Part shown: positions 23,793 through 34,127 of the stretch, piece by piece
How positions within the stretch are numbered: position 1 is the first letter of the stretch
How the letters are laid out: every line of letters begins with the position of its first letter
Assembly (NCBI GenBank): GCA_014529385.2
Contig: CM043947.1
Coordinates: 116,602,087-116,666,086, forward strand
Source of the DNA: Adiantum capillus-veneris
Taxonomy: Eukaryota; Streptophyta; Polypodiopsida; Polypodiales; Pteridaceae
Direction of reading: 5' to 3'
Length of the DNA stretch: 64,000 nt
The notes under the pieces: generated by a model
The model's input: only the letters and a program-made list of their open reading frames with translations
Told to the model about the DNA's origin: nothing
The model's database searches: none
Position numbers and translations under genes: made by a program

Positions 23793-24969
23793 GCTCCCTT
23801 TACACAAAGGGAATGAGGGATACATATCATCTCCCTAGCCCAGATGCCCACAAGGTGTATCCAATTCCTATTGGATGGCCTTGGAGGTGGACCAATGAGA
23901 ATTAAGCTAGAGTAAATCTAGTTTAATTAATTTGAAAAAACACTTAATAATAGAACCAATAAGAATTAAGCTCTCTAGAAGACTATTGGACAGTCTCCCA
24001 AGGGGACCACCGAGCATTCAACAGTCCAATGGCTTGCCTGATTCCTATCGGCCAGGAGGCAAAGGGGTCCAATGAGACTTTAGTTGCATTATTAATTATC
24101 TAAAGCTCTCAAAAAGGAGGAAAGGGGGACACCTGTCAGAAGGCTATCACCTATATTGCTTAATTTCCATTCGCTAGGCCTGGGAGGTCCAATAGGACTG
24201 TAGCAAGAGCAAATTGGAAGGGGGGTCGACCAAGAGATAGAGGGGGCTGATTTTTGCAAGGCATTATCACACACACACACACAATCTCATCTGTGAAGCA
24301 AATAAGACTCTCTCTGCTTCTCAAGCTTTGACGGAAATCTTACCACCTACTCCAAGTTTGTGAGAAGGGAGGCCTACACCAACAAATCTTGGCTTTGTGA
24401 TGCAAATCCAACCAAGATCCAAGCTTCAATGCATGCTCATCTCCTCTACCATGCTAATTACTAAGCTAAGCTATGATAATATGAGTGATTATGTGAGGAG
24501 ATGTACATCTTTCTCGTAAGAATGCTACTTCTTCCTCTCAACCTACTCTCATACCCTGCTAGCTCTCACCATCTTTGAAGGTATGTGAGGTCTTGGGTCT
24601 GAGACCGTGAGGGAATTGATGTTGTGTTTGATAAGTGTTTTGCTTAGTGCATGAAGTTTCCATCTTCATTGCACTAGCTAGTATTGAAGACACACAAGAA
24701 ATTGTATTGTAAAATGTCTCTCTTGATGGGAGAAACCATAATACAAAGCCTTTAGAGGGGGGACCGGCTCCATGCAAATCCGGTCAATTGCTTAATTTCT
24801 CTCTCTTTTGAAGTATTGTTCATGCTATCTAACTAGGTGTTATGCTTTTTGTTGCTCTCTCCACCCAAGCACTCTTGCTATTCTCATTAGGAATCTATCC
24901 TAATGAACTGCTCACTATGTTCATGCTATTTTCCGCTACACACAAATTACTAGACCATTAAATGTTACA
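23548..24969 (+). repeat. Polypurine tract and diverged LTR related to the Gypsy-2 LTR
   Basis: AAAGGGGGGGG (23548-23558) is followed by TGTAAAGGAGCC, as in Gypsy-2, where a G-run precedes TGTAGGAGC. The stretch to about 24969 (ending TTACA) shares short islands with the Gypsy-2 LTRs, including GGGACACYTGTCA, AGGGGGCT, TTTGAAGGT.TTTGAGG-like blocks and 'ctctcttgatgggag'. It contains CA microsatellites at 23755-23790 and 24269-24282. It is an old LTR of the same family. Its right end is inferred. Confidence 0.6.
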
Positions 24970-25383
24970 TTGTTGGCATACCCTTGGGAAACAAAATTGA
25001 CATTGTATTTGGGCTTGCAAGTCATTTTTATCCAAGTCTATAATAATATATTTTGCATTAGTATTAATCCTAGGGATTTAAGGGTAGTCCTCTTAAAAAC
25101 ATGATTAGGAAGAAATGAGCATTTGGAAAATGCTAGAGCAATGTTTTCCCTTTATCTTTAATTATTTTCCAAGGAAAATCTACCCTTGCGTATTTGTAAT
25201 ATTTATGAACCTATCACTAAGAGAAAGTGGAATTTTTTTTGCCCCAGCCGTAAAGTATGTCACTCACGTAAACTCCCAAGAGATAGAGCTGCTCAGGACT
25301 CACATGTAACTAAATATTTGGATCCTCTACTTCATGATGAAAAATCACCACCATCACCTTAAGTTTTCCCTGTACCAAATCAG
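24970..25383. other. Presumed leader between the diverged LTR and the gag fragment
   Basis: The stretch after the LTR has no clear PBS (TTGTTGGCATACC is at best a decayed one) and no open frame of note. It leads into the gag fragment at 25384. Confidence 0.35.
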
Positions 25384-25857
25384 ATGCCACTTGTTGCAAC
25401 ACTCATAGAGGATTTTAGGTGTGACAAGAGTCTTAAGACCCTGCTCAAATCTTTGCAACTACTTCCATTTTTAGGCATGGGTGATAATGTGCCTACTCAG
25501 CTAGAAGAATGGATAATTCAAATGGATGACTACTTTGCTCTTGTCCGTTACAATGCAGTTGCTCAAGGGATAACAGGGAGAGCTAAGTTAGAAGGACCAA
25601 TAAAAACATGGTGGAAGCTCAACTGCCAATCTTGCCAAGTAGCAAAGGTGACCCAGAAGTCAAATGAGTTAAATAATCATCTCAAGGAGCAATATCTTCC
25701 CCCATACTACTCCACCACTAAGGTAAATGAGTTTCTTTCTTGCAAGCTGGGGAATAGGTATGTTGAAGCTTACTATGAAGAGTTTGTCCAACTTTCAAGG
25801 TATACTCCTCTCATGAAAGAGGAACAAAAGTAAGTCGTTTCATCCATGGGCTTGGAG
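25384..25857 (+). pseudogene. Gypsy gag fragment
   Basis: It starts ATGCCACTTG and is about 150 codons long. The Ty3/Gypsy capsid signature is clear: LEEWIIQMDDYF near the start, GRAKLEGPIKTWW in the middle, then NHLKEQYLPPYY and VEAYYEEFVQLSRYTP. A one-base shift near 25830 ends the listed frame. The next frame continues RFIHGLGD, the usual next gag motif. The coding match stops at 25857, where Gypsy-2 LTR sequence begins. The gag differs from the Gypsy-2 gag at 46036, so it comes from another element. Confidence 0.8.
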
Positions 25858-25950
25858 ATTGTGTGAGGTGAAAAGTGCAAGAGATCCATCTCCTTCTTCA
25901 AGCTTGTTGATAATTTGAAATCCTACACCAACAGTCTTGGATATGGAATG
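25858..25950 (+). repeat. Gypsy-2 5' LTR, left fragment
   Basis: It matches the 3' LTR from about 51055 (ATTGTGTGAGG, then CCATCTCCTTCT and CTTGG.TATGGA). The first roughly 390 bases of the LTR are missing. Confidence 0.85.
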
Positions 25951-26574
25951 TGTTAAGGCGGTTACGCCGCTAGCGGAAGCTAAATAGCGAGAACTCAACC
26001 AACAACAGAATTTGTCAGACGAGGACGGAGCTTGACCCGCAGGCGCATGGAAACAACTAGGTGGGTGTCAAATCACCTACTCGACCTTCTAATGACAATC
26101 ACTACCAAGGAAATCAAATCTAAGTTCTAAAATACGCAAGTGACTGAAATCCGTACTACGAACGAATGCTATACGAAACAGGATCTAGAATCATTGAATT
26201 GATCTCAAACTCAAGGGGAAGTCTATACACTAGGTAAGAACAACACCCTAAAGACTTGAACTGCAAAATCAACCTATAACCACTCCATGCGGCAAACACG
26301 TATGAAGACAGGCCGAAAAATACAGGTGACCGAAACTTGACCCCGATGGTACTAATGTGTAGCTCTACTCGTTGTGGTTCTATAGATATGCTGCACGCTC
26401 TATTCCGACACACGAGTTGGAAGAAAACTCACACCGGAGCTCGTAGGAACTTACCACACGTAGAAGCCGATAGCGCGCACTCTTGGTATCTGTGCGTAGC
26501 TCTCACCGTTGCTAACACAATGGCGGTGTCGCTTCTCCAATGGCGGCCCCGTAGCTCGTGTAGCAAGAAGATAA

Positions 26575-26613
<39 letters not shown>

Positions 26614-26899
26614 ACACAGTCACGGCGCTCAAAAACTCACTTTGATTAATAATTGAATCCTCTTTAGGTTACAAAACTTTGGCTTATATACCTCAGCCTT
26701 GGAAGTGAGAACATCTCTAATTATTAACATCAACAGGTGAAATTACTTCGAGATTACAAGCTAGAAACTCAATTGAGTCCCGTTACTTAATGAATGGCTC
26801 AAATCAAAATTAATGTCGGAAAGACATTTATTACAATCAATGGTTACAAAATGATGCGTGTGAGCAAAAATGTGGGTGTGATCCTCTGCTGGCTCAACA
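25951..26899 (-). repeat. 3' LTR of Gypsy-1 (949 bp)
   Basis: It starts TGTTAAGGCGG on the plus strand and ends GGCTCAACA. The CT microsatellite (about 26577-26611) is about 34 bases here against about 98 in the other LTR. TATATAAG (minus) lies near 26691. Confidence 0.96.
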
Positions 26900-26912
26900 C
26901 TCCCCCCCTCCG
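26900..26912 (-). other. Polypurine tract of Gypsy-1
   Basis: The minus strand reads CGGAGGGGGGGAG directly before the 3' LTR start TGTTGAGCC. The stop codon of ORF-B lies only about 36 bases upstream. Confidence 0.9.
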
Positions 26913-26948
26913 AGTTCATGTCGTCCCTGACATGACTTTTAGGCTTGG

Positions 26949-28913
26949 TCAATAGAGTCCTGTCGTCTTGAGCATCTGCAAATGTGATTCGTAGCGTAAG
27001 TTGCCGATGGTCAAGGTTGGGCCGAATATTTTGCTTTCGTGCGTGAAAAAGCCGGTGTAGAAAGCTTCTTCGAATGTTTGCATGTGGAAGCTAGGCAAAA
27101 ACATAATTCTTTGGTATAAGAGATGTAACACCTTTGGTGATGGCTGCAATGAAAGATCATACATCATATCCGTCACTGTGTCGGCCGTCGATAGTAGACT
27201 CGAGGTAGTGGCTTTATCTGGCGCGAACACTTCAATGCATGCTAAGAGAGTCTTGCAGATCTTCTTTAGCATCTGACACAAAAGGTCAGGAGAGCCAGTA
27301 AAGAGTTTGATGGTGCCCGTTAGGGTTTTCACCATGTAGGCTTTACCTATTCTCTCTCCTGCCTTTGGTCCTGGCATCCTTGGGTAATTAAGCCAATTTG
27401 GCTTCTTTTCTGCAATCCTGCCATGCTCTTTCCAGCTTCTGACTCTTGGCGCCGGGCAGAAGGTTGCATCCTCCCGAATCTCCTTTGGAGCCTCTACCAA
27501 GTAGATGAGGTAGGCTGGGTATTTGTTCAGCCAACCTTTCCTCCATCTAGGTTGAGAATCTACAATTTTCTTTGATTGTTCATCCTTTGTGATGTCGCCT
27601 TCGTAAAGAGCGACATACTGCTCCTCCTCTATTCTCTTTTTCGTCTTTATCACTTCAAATTTCATCAGAGGGAAAGGCGGGCTGGGTTGCATCCACTCTT
27701 CATGGAGCACTTTTGTGTCTAAACCTTGAAGTCTAATGGAGATGAGGAGTCTCCTTTCCCATTCCATTTCCACCTTGGCACTTTCCTCTGTTGACTTTTC
27801 TATTTGATCCTAGAGCCTTTGTTCTTCTTCTTCAGAGATTCCTGAAGTCGAGGCCACTTCTTGAACTGGGGCTGGATCTTCAATTGTGGTTGCCTCTCCA
27901 GTGTTTGGTAGCTCTATGGCTGCTCCCCCTGCTTCTTCTTGTGGTGGCTCTGTTTCTCTTCTTTGTTGCTCTTGGAGGTCTTGGAGCTGTTTGAGGAGGG
28001 CCTCATTTTCTGTCCTAAGTGTTTGGTTTTCTGATGTGAGCCTCTCCTCTGCAGCCAATGATCCCTCCGCCATGTGCAATCTTTGCACTTGCTCTAACCT
28101 TAGCTCTCTTTGCAAACTTCTGACCTGATCTTCCAAAGCTGGTACGAGGGCTCCCTCTTGTTCTGTTCCTGCTCTGCTAGCTCTAGGGGTGGTCCTGAGT
28201 CTCGTGATTGTCCTTTCTTGAAGTTCGACTCTTTCCCTTAGCTCAATGAGCTCATCCTTGGCTGCCTCCAGCTCATCTTCTATTCTCTCCTTTGCTTCCT
28301 GTGAACTTGTTACCTCTCTTGAAGCTTCGGCTAGTTGGAGTATCAAGCCATCTCTCTCGTTTTCTGCGTCGTAGAGTGATGCTTTATGACTTTCAGATTC
28401 AGTCATAGCATTCTCTAACTTCTTCTGCAACTCTGCTTCCTTTTGTTTTGCTGTCTCAATTGCTATTTCCTTTGCTCTGGATCTTTCTTTAATCTTGCTG
28501 AGCAGTTCATGCACCATGTGCATGTCTTTTTCATCTTCATCTGTCAACTTGACAGCTCTTTCTCCCACCACCTCCAATGGCTTCGGCTCTTCTAGTATGT
28601 TCTGTTCGTCCATTTTCTCTTCACTCTCCATTGTACCTTTTGTCTTTTCCTTCGTCCCTTTCCGATCATCTTGTTTTCGTAGGGAGATCCCATAAATTGC
28701 CTCCAGGGCCTCTTCTTCACTGTATCCGATCGCTACCAGATCCTCATAATCATCTTTCTTTTGCTGAACTGGATCTATCTCCTTTCCCTTGGTCCCGGCC
28801 TCCGGCTTTTCCATAACTTCTGTTTCTATTTCTATTGTGGTCTCCTCCACAATAATTTCCGTCTTCTTCGGGCTTGGTACATCAGTAAAGGAGGGCTGAT
28901 TGTCCTCAGTCAT
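26949..28913 (-). pseudogene. Gypsy-1 ORF-B: long coiled-coil protein, one in-frame amber stop
   Basis: The ATG at 28913 overlaps the ORF-A stop by four bases (ATGA). The frame runs to TGA at 26949 and is broken only by TAG at 27808-27810, giving about 654 codons. Residues 1-110 are acidic and Lys-rich. From about 120 to 340 there is a strong coiled coil (heptads rich in Glu, Lys, Leu, such as ERIEDELEAAKDELIELRERV), and it seems to run past the amber codon (DQIEKSTEESAKVEMEWERRLL). The last 270 residues look globular (WLNKYPAYLIYLV, MLKKICKTLLACIEVF). I recognise no family. No signal peptide or membrane segment is visible. It may work with ORF-A. Confidence 0.75.
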
Positions 28914-30220
28914 CTTGGCTTTCCCTTTGTTTGCCCGTCTTTCTCTCGAAGTTCAGTAGACTCATCTACTTCCTTCTTCTCCTTGTCGTCCTTTTTCAGC
29001 TCAGCTTTTAAAAGCTGTACTTCCTCTTCAGTATAAGGCTCGATAGGCTGCTGCTCCAGTATGGCCTCTGACTTCTCATAAGCTCTAATATATTGATCAT
29101 ATTGATCAACATGTGGCCTGGCAGAGCTGGTTCCGACTTTAGTGGGGTCTGGCACCCAAATTTCTTCAAAGTCCCCCTTTAGAGCTCTTTCCGCTCTAAA
29201 CTGCTCCACCAGCCTTTCCATTCTTGCGGCTTTTTGACTTTTGGTTTGCTTGGGATCAGCCTTCTTCTTCGCTTTCTTCTTGAGCGGCTCGTCCACAGCC
29301 TCTTCAGGTTCTGAAACTATTTCTAGTTTTCGGTGTGCTCTTGTGGACGCCCTCTTGGATACTTCTTGCTGTTCTTTCTCTTCATCCGCTTCTCTAAGCC
29401 ACTCATTCTGGGAGGGAACCCGTGGCCCTTGAACCCTAGCTCCAATAGCTTCATAAGCTATTATTGTTAGGATTTCTCCTCCTCCTATGTACTTTGGCTT
29501 CTGGTTGTGCATGGCGATTACTTGCTCGTGGATGTATTGAGCATAATTCACCTCTTTTGGCATGTTGCTCTTCAGTGCCCATGTGATGGTTGTCGCAATG
29601 GCATGGGGTGGTGTAGTATACTTCTGCGGTCTTTTACTACACACATGGAAAAACTGGTTGTATAATCGGCAAAAGGTTGCCGCTCGTTGATCTGCCATAT
29701 CTCCGTAGGTTGTATTTTGTTTCTTTGATCCATAGACCTCTATGGCCTCCCTTCTTTCTCTGACAGAACTCCCTTTGTTGTGCAGCTTCAATGCATCTGC
29801 AATGAGCTGTGGAGTGATCTGTACTTCAACTGTTTCTCCATCCATGGCTGTCAACGTGGCTTTCCCATCCTTCTGAATGGATGTTGCCAACTCATACACT
29901 CTTCTTGTGTCTACACCTGATGGTCTCGAGGTGAAGAACCTGTGTAAGTCAGCCTTTTCCAGGTATCTGCTGATGTTCTCTGATCTGCTATAATCCACTA
30001 ATTCTCGTGGGATCATAGGTACATCGACCGATTGCCCTTGAGGATCTCTGAAAGTCCCCTGGTAGATCTTTATTCCCTCTTTTTCTAGTACTGCTTCCTC
30101 CAACCAAGTCTTGGTTGGCTTGAGGGTTTCTGTTGGAATATCAAAAGGTTCTACTTCTGTAAGAGCATCCTTGATGGTTGGTCTTTTTCTCTTAGTTGCC
30201 GATGACTTAGCGAAATCCAT
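28910..30220 (-). CDS. Gypsy-1 ORF-A: extra 436-residue protein, possibly nuclear
   Basis: The frame is fully open from ATG 30220 to TGA 28910. It begins with a basic stretch (SATKRKRPTIKDA). A domain at about residues 75-290 has the pattern FFTSRPSG...RRVYELATSIQ...VQITPQLIADALKL, then YNQFFHVC and TTITWALKSNMPKEVNYAQYIHEQVI. This recalls, weakly, the 'putative plant transposon protein' domain of retroelement extra ORFs. Residues about 325-345 are strongly basic (LKKKAKKKADPKQTKSQK), a likely nuclear localisation signal. The C-terminus is acidic and Lys-rich. Its start lies 167 bases downstream of the nearest 24-bp palindrome. Function unknown; I speculate DNA binding. Confidence 0.7.
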   Translation of the reverse strand: MDFAKSSATKRKRPTIKDALTEVEPFDIPTETLKPTKTWLEEAVLEKEGIKIYQGTFRDPQGQSVDVPMIPRELVDYSRSENISRYLEKADLHRFFTSRPSGVDTRRVYELATSIQKDGKATLTAMDGETVEVQITPQLIADALKLHNKGSSVRERREAIEVYGSKKQNTTYGDMADQRAATFCRLYNQFFHVCSKRPQKYTTPPHAIATTITWALKSNMPKEVNYAQYIHEQVIAMHNQKPKYIGGGEILTIIAYEAIGARVQGPRVPSQNEWLREADEEKEQQEVSKRASTRAHRKLEIVSEPEEAVDEPLKKKAKKKADPKQTKSQKAARMERLVEQFRAERALKGDFEEIWVPDPTKVGTSSARPHVDQYDQYIRAYEKSEAILEQQPIEPYTEEEVQLLKAELKKDDKEKKEVDESTELREKDGQTKGKPR

Positions 30221-30386
30221 GGATCCTGTAACTCCAATTACAGAAGTTAGCGTCTTTTTAGTACTGAAAGCCGAAATGAAGCTTTTAACTATTCAAATGA
30301 CTTGAAAATTGAAACATGAGCTATTCAGGGCCTAAGGATGCAATGTAGGTGAAAAAATATGCAAACTGGGCTCAATAACATGCTTG

Positions 30387-31397
30387 AGACATCATACGCG
30401 TATGATGTCTTTTGTGTCAGAATGACTTCATATTGGTTGTGCTTGTAGCTGATAGTGTATACATGAGTGTCATATGCTTGGATTTGAGTTTGGATCCCAT
30501 TTGGTCAAGTTTTGGCCAGTTCAGTCCAGTTCAGGCTCTTGGCAAAATTTTGAAAGGGAAATGGATTTTATGAGCCAAATTGGATAAAACTTGGTGGTTC
30601 ACCTTCAAATGGCATGTAGCTCACTTCTGTTTGGTGGTTGAAGCCCTGAGGTGCCAAAATCACATAGTGAGACATCATACGCGTATGATGTCTTTTAGTG
30701 CATTTTTGGACCAATTTTCTCTATAAGCTTGGTTTTGGCTTTAGATAGGCTTATTCAGTGGATTTATCAAGTTTGGATCGAATTTGGACTAAAAATGGCT
30801 CTGGAGACATCATACGCGTATGATGTCTTTTTCATCAATTTTTCATGGGATTGGTTCTGTGGACTCTCCATGTGCTAGTGAAGGACTGTTTATACTCAAA
30901 TCTTCGTTTGGACTTGAATATGTTGGATTTGGGACAAAAATAGGCTTTGTATGAAGGATTTTCTCTTAATTGGGCTAATGGGGTGATCCACCTGACCAAA
31001 TGGTTCCAAACTTCATATGTAGCATGTATTAGATATATATAATGGATGTATGATGACAAATGAGCATTTTTTGCTCTGTAAGTGCAAATAGACATCATAC
31101 GCGTATGATGTCTTTTGTGTCAAAATGGTGCTTTTTGGTTCCAGATAGCTTGTAGATGTGTTAATCAACAATCCTACAAAGTTTCAATGAGTTTGGAGTT
31201 ATTTTGACAAAATTAGGACCAAAAATCAATTTTATGGCCTACTTTGCGTCTTTTTGGTTTTCCTTGGGTTTTCTAACTCCAATTCTCATGATACTTGGTT
31301 CATAGGATGTGATTAACATGTGGAATGAGGCTATGCACTCAAATGTTGAAATGGATGTGAAAATCATGCTGTGAGACATCATACGCGTATGATGTCT
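30387..31397 (-). repeat. Palindrome block upstream of ORF-A (five perfect 24-bp palindromes)
   Basis: Half-site AGACATCATACG followed by its exact reverse complement, then usually TTTT, occurs at 30387-30410, 30670-30693, 30805-30828, 31090-31113 and 31374-31397. Start-to-start spacings are 283, 135, 285 and 284. Spacer sequences are only weakly alike (shared bits such as GTGTCAAAATG and TTCATCAATTT), so the block is an old tandem array in which only the palindrome stayed constant. It lies between the second-protease ORF and ORF-A. See 42791-43511 for the partner block. Confidence 0.93.
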
Positions 31398-31506
31398 TTT
31401 CTTGAAATGTTGGTCTTTTTGTGCAAAGAATGCTTTGTGCTAGTGCCCTAAGCCCTGCTAACTAGTTTTCAACTTAAAAAGTCATCAGTTTAGCTAAAAA
31501 GCCCCC

Positions 31507-32055
31507 TTATAGGCATTTCAGTCTCCGAAGTCGTCTATTTGCCTTGGAGTTGAATTTCTTCAACTTTTCTTCTCGAGAGTTGCATTTCCAGCTCATTGGA
31601 TATGTTGTGAAGCCACCTATTTGGTTGAACTTGACTTTGGCTCCCCGTTCTCTATCTTTCTCCATTTGGTTGCCCGAAAGCGTCTTTTTCACCATCGGTA
31701 AGTGAATCAGCTTTCTTTTGGGTTTTGCTTGCAAACATAAGTCATCCATGTATATTTGAAGCTGCTTGTGAAGTTTCATGTCATTTGGTCGTCAACTTTA
31801 GCCGTTATGCCAAAATGACGCTTTGTGTGTCCGCAGCCGAATCGGTTGTTCCGACCTACTTTTGGTGATCCAAACCCGGAGATACTCCATGGTTGCATTG
31901 ACCTCGATGTTGTTAAGCTTCCTGAGAAGTTTTGTGTCGTTCCGACAACTTTTTTCTGTTTGCCTCTTGCAGCTCTGTTGACCTAGGGTTTTTCCAGTCG
32001 TTCTTTCTCGAGCTTTGAGTGCTAGAAACTCATCTCCTATTCTAGGGTAACCCAC
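31507..32055 (-). pseudogene. Small basic reading frame in Gypsy-1, broken by two stops
   Basis: One frame from 32055 to 31507 is interrupted only near 31780-31798 by TAA and TGA. Both halves are Lys/Arg-rich and share a loose repeat (CRNDTKLLRKL near the end of the first, RPNDMKLHKQL at the start of the second). No family is recognised. It could be a remnant of a small basic protein or a chance frame. Confidence 0.3.
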
Positions 32056-33032
32056 CTCTAAGTTCTTGCAAGGTTTGGTTAGGCGGTTGTGCCCCTACCT
32101 AGCGTTCCTCCCCATTCCCCGTCTGCTCTTGTTTCTTGGTTTTGGTGAGTTTTCGCGACAAAAGTTAACGATAAGCATCAAAAGCTTATGGCAACGAGTC
32201 TACCTCTCATGTCTGGTGTCCTCTGAGCTCTCGTAGCAGTCGTAGAAGGCGGTAGAAGGTCGGATGCTCCTGTGTGCTCTTTGCTCTCTCCAAGAAGGTA
32301 ATAGTGGAAATGAGCTTGAAAGTGATGTGAAAAATACTTAACTTCGGACTTCCCGGATCACTTGTTACCAAATTTGACATGTGCTCCTATCTCGTCGTGA
32401 AATGCACTTTAGGATTTGAAATTTCTCAATTTGGACTCCATTTGACCTGTTTCTGAGAAATCTGTCCACTTTGCCAAAATTCTGTCATTTCGGGCTTTCC
32501 GCAACTTTTTCAGAATTGTACCCAATTTTTATCCTGGGTTGCCCTTGTCATTAGGACCATCACCGTCTATTCTTTTCTTTTTTCCGATCTCATTTCACCT
32601 GCTTTTTTATTTTTCTTTTATTTTTATTAAGAAAATCATAAAAATAAAGGAAAATAGCAAATTGAAGCCAAAAAATTCCAAACATACACGATAAATAGCT
32701 GGTAACCCTGTGTATATGAATATACACTTCTTTGTGATTTCTGGACTTGGATTACCACTTTTTTCCACTTTTTAGCTCCAAAAACACTCTTATTTAGTGA
32801 TATTTACACATCTAGAGACCCAAATTCATCATTTGATCTCTTCTTGTTGCAAAACAAGGTATATAAGGGCATAAATATTATCAATATCCGCAATCAAACA
32901 TAAAAAATTGCAAAATCATGTAAGACACTGCCCTTGTAATATAATTTTTGTTTTTCTTTGTTTTTCCCGCTTGTAGCTGCTTTGTAGCTCCTGTATACCT
33001 CCCCCCCTCCTAGTCTGAGTCCTCCCGGACGA
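32056..33032. other. Gypsy-1 spacer with no recognisable gene
   Basis: AT-rich sequence between the second-protease ORF and the small basic frame, with T-rich runs near 32570-32640 and no palindrome copy. A C-run, CTCCCCCCCTCC, at about 32998-33009 (minus GGAGGGGGGGAG) copies the core of the element's PPT at 26900-26912. Confidence 0.5.
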
Positions 33033-34127
33033 CTATGAAGTGTCTGTGGGTGAAGCATTGTAGTTGTTTTGGTCATAAGTTCCCAATGCAATTGTAGAGC
33101 GATGATACAACAGTCTTTCCAATAAAGCTGCTCTTTGTTTGATTGAAGGATTGGTGGTCGGGTTTTGGGTTGGTTTTGGCACTTCGGTAGTAGAATCAGT
33201 AGATGGATTCTTCGTTACGTTGTTGTCTTTTTTCACAATCCAAATCTGCTTCCGCTTTGCTTGTGCTTGCCACAAACTCTTTGCGACCCAAACCTGCTTT
33301 GTTCTGTGTGTTGATTTCCTCGCCTTGAAATACCTAGGAGTTTCCGTTGATTGTATTGAAGGGAGTTCCTGTTTACAAATCTTTGGGATCCAAATTTGCT
33401 TGCTATAGCTTTGTGCCGTCATGAACTTCTTTGGAATCCAGATCTGTTTCACTGTCCTTGATTGTCGGGGATCACTCTGTTGTCTGGTATTGAAGACTCT
33501 GTTTGTGTTTTCTGGCACAGCCTTTTTTGGTCTCCATACCAACGTTGACTCCGTTTTATCCCAAGGTTGAGCTGTTATATTATTGCTTGTCTTCCTTATC
33601 CAATGTTGAGAGTTCCTCGTCGACGAGCAATCCAGTTGTGTAGAAACTTTTGGTTGCCATTGCTTCTTCTTTTTCTCTGTTTGTTGTTTGCCCTTGTCCG
33701 TGGATTCTTCCTTTGGAGTTGGCTTTGCTCCTTTGGTGAACTTAACTGATTGACTTTCACCTTCGTATTTGATAAGCACTGATTTAGAACTCCAGTCAAT
33801 CATTGCATTATATTGCTTCTGCCATGGTTGTCCTAGCAATAATGGATGTTGTGTAGCTTGGTCTTCAACCACGTAAAACATATGAGGATACACATATTGG
33901 TTAATCTGTATATGTAAAACTGTGCATCCGACAGTTTTGATTGAATTCTCAGAGTAACTCTTTAACTCTTGCTTGGCAGTTTGTAATTTCGTGTCATTTG
34001 TCAATTGTCTATACAAACTGAGTGAAAGTAGGTTAGCTTGAGCTCCTGAATCCAATAGTGCTCTGGCTTTGATTTGGTTGGTCCCTACTTTGCATTCAAT
34101 GATGGGTTCTTCTTTGTCATTCCCCAT
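33033..34127 (-). CDS. Gypsy-1 second retropepsin-like ORF with W-x-P-K repeats
   Basis: This is a 364-residue open frame starting MGNDKEEP. Residues about 20-125 look like a retroviral-type aspartic protease: ARALLDSGAQANLLS (catalytic DSGA) near residue 25 and HPLLLGQPWQ (flap-side ILG-like motif) near residue 95. After about 150 the chain is basic and holds spaced copies of a short motif, K-Q-I/V-W-I/V-x-K (VWRPK, QIWIPK twice, QVWVAK, QIWIVK; also QWQPK earlier). The frame upstream stays open into the integrase C-terminus except for two TAG codons at 34254-34256 and 34173-34175. The element's usual protease lies at about 38620-38860, so this is a second copy or a recruited domain. Its role is unknown. 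Confidence 0.75.
   Translation of the reverse strand: MGNDKEEPIIECKVGTNQIKARALLDSGAQANLLSLSLYRQLTNDTKLQTAKQELKSYSENSIKTVGCTVLHIQINQYVYPHMFYVVEDQATQHPLLLGQPWQKQYNAMIDWSSKSVLIKYEGESQSVKFTKGAKPTPKEESTDKGKQQTEKKKKQWQPKVSTQLDCSSTRNSQHWIRKTSNNITAQPWDKTESTLVWRPKKAVPENTNRVFNTRQQSDPRQSRTVKQIWIPKKFMTAQSYSKQIWIPKICKQELPSIQSTETPRYFKARKSTHRTKQVWVAKSLWQAQAKRKQIWIVKKDNNVTKNPSTDSTTEVPKPTQNPTTNPSIKQRAALLERLLYHRSTIALGTYDQNNYNASPTDTS

Noticed and set aside
30387-31397. CRISPR-like array
   Set aside because: Repeats are true palindromes with uneven 110-260 bp spacers in a eukaryotic retrotransposon; no cas genes.
31730-31760. YMDDL-like motif on the minus strand
   Set aside because: Resembles an RT box but no other RT motif surrounds it; chance or a tiny fragment.
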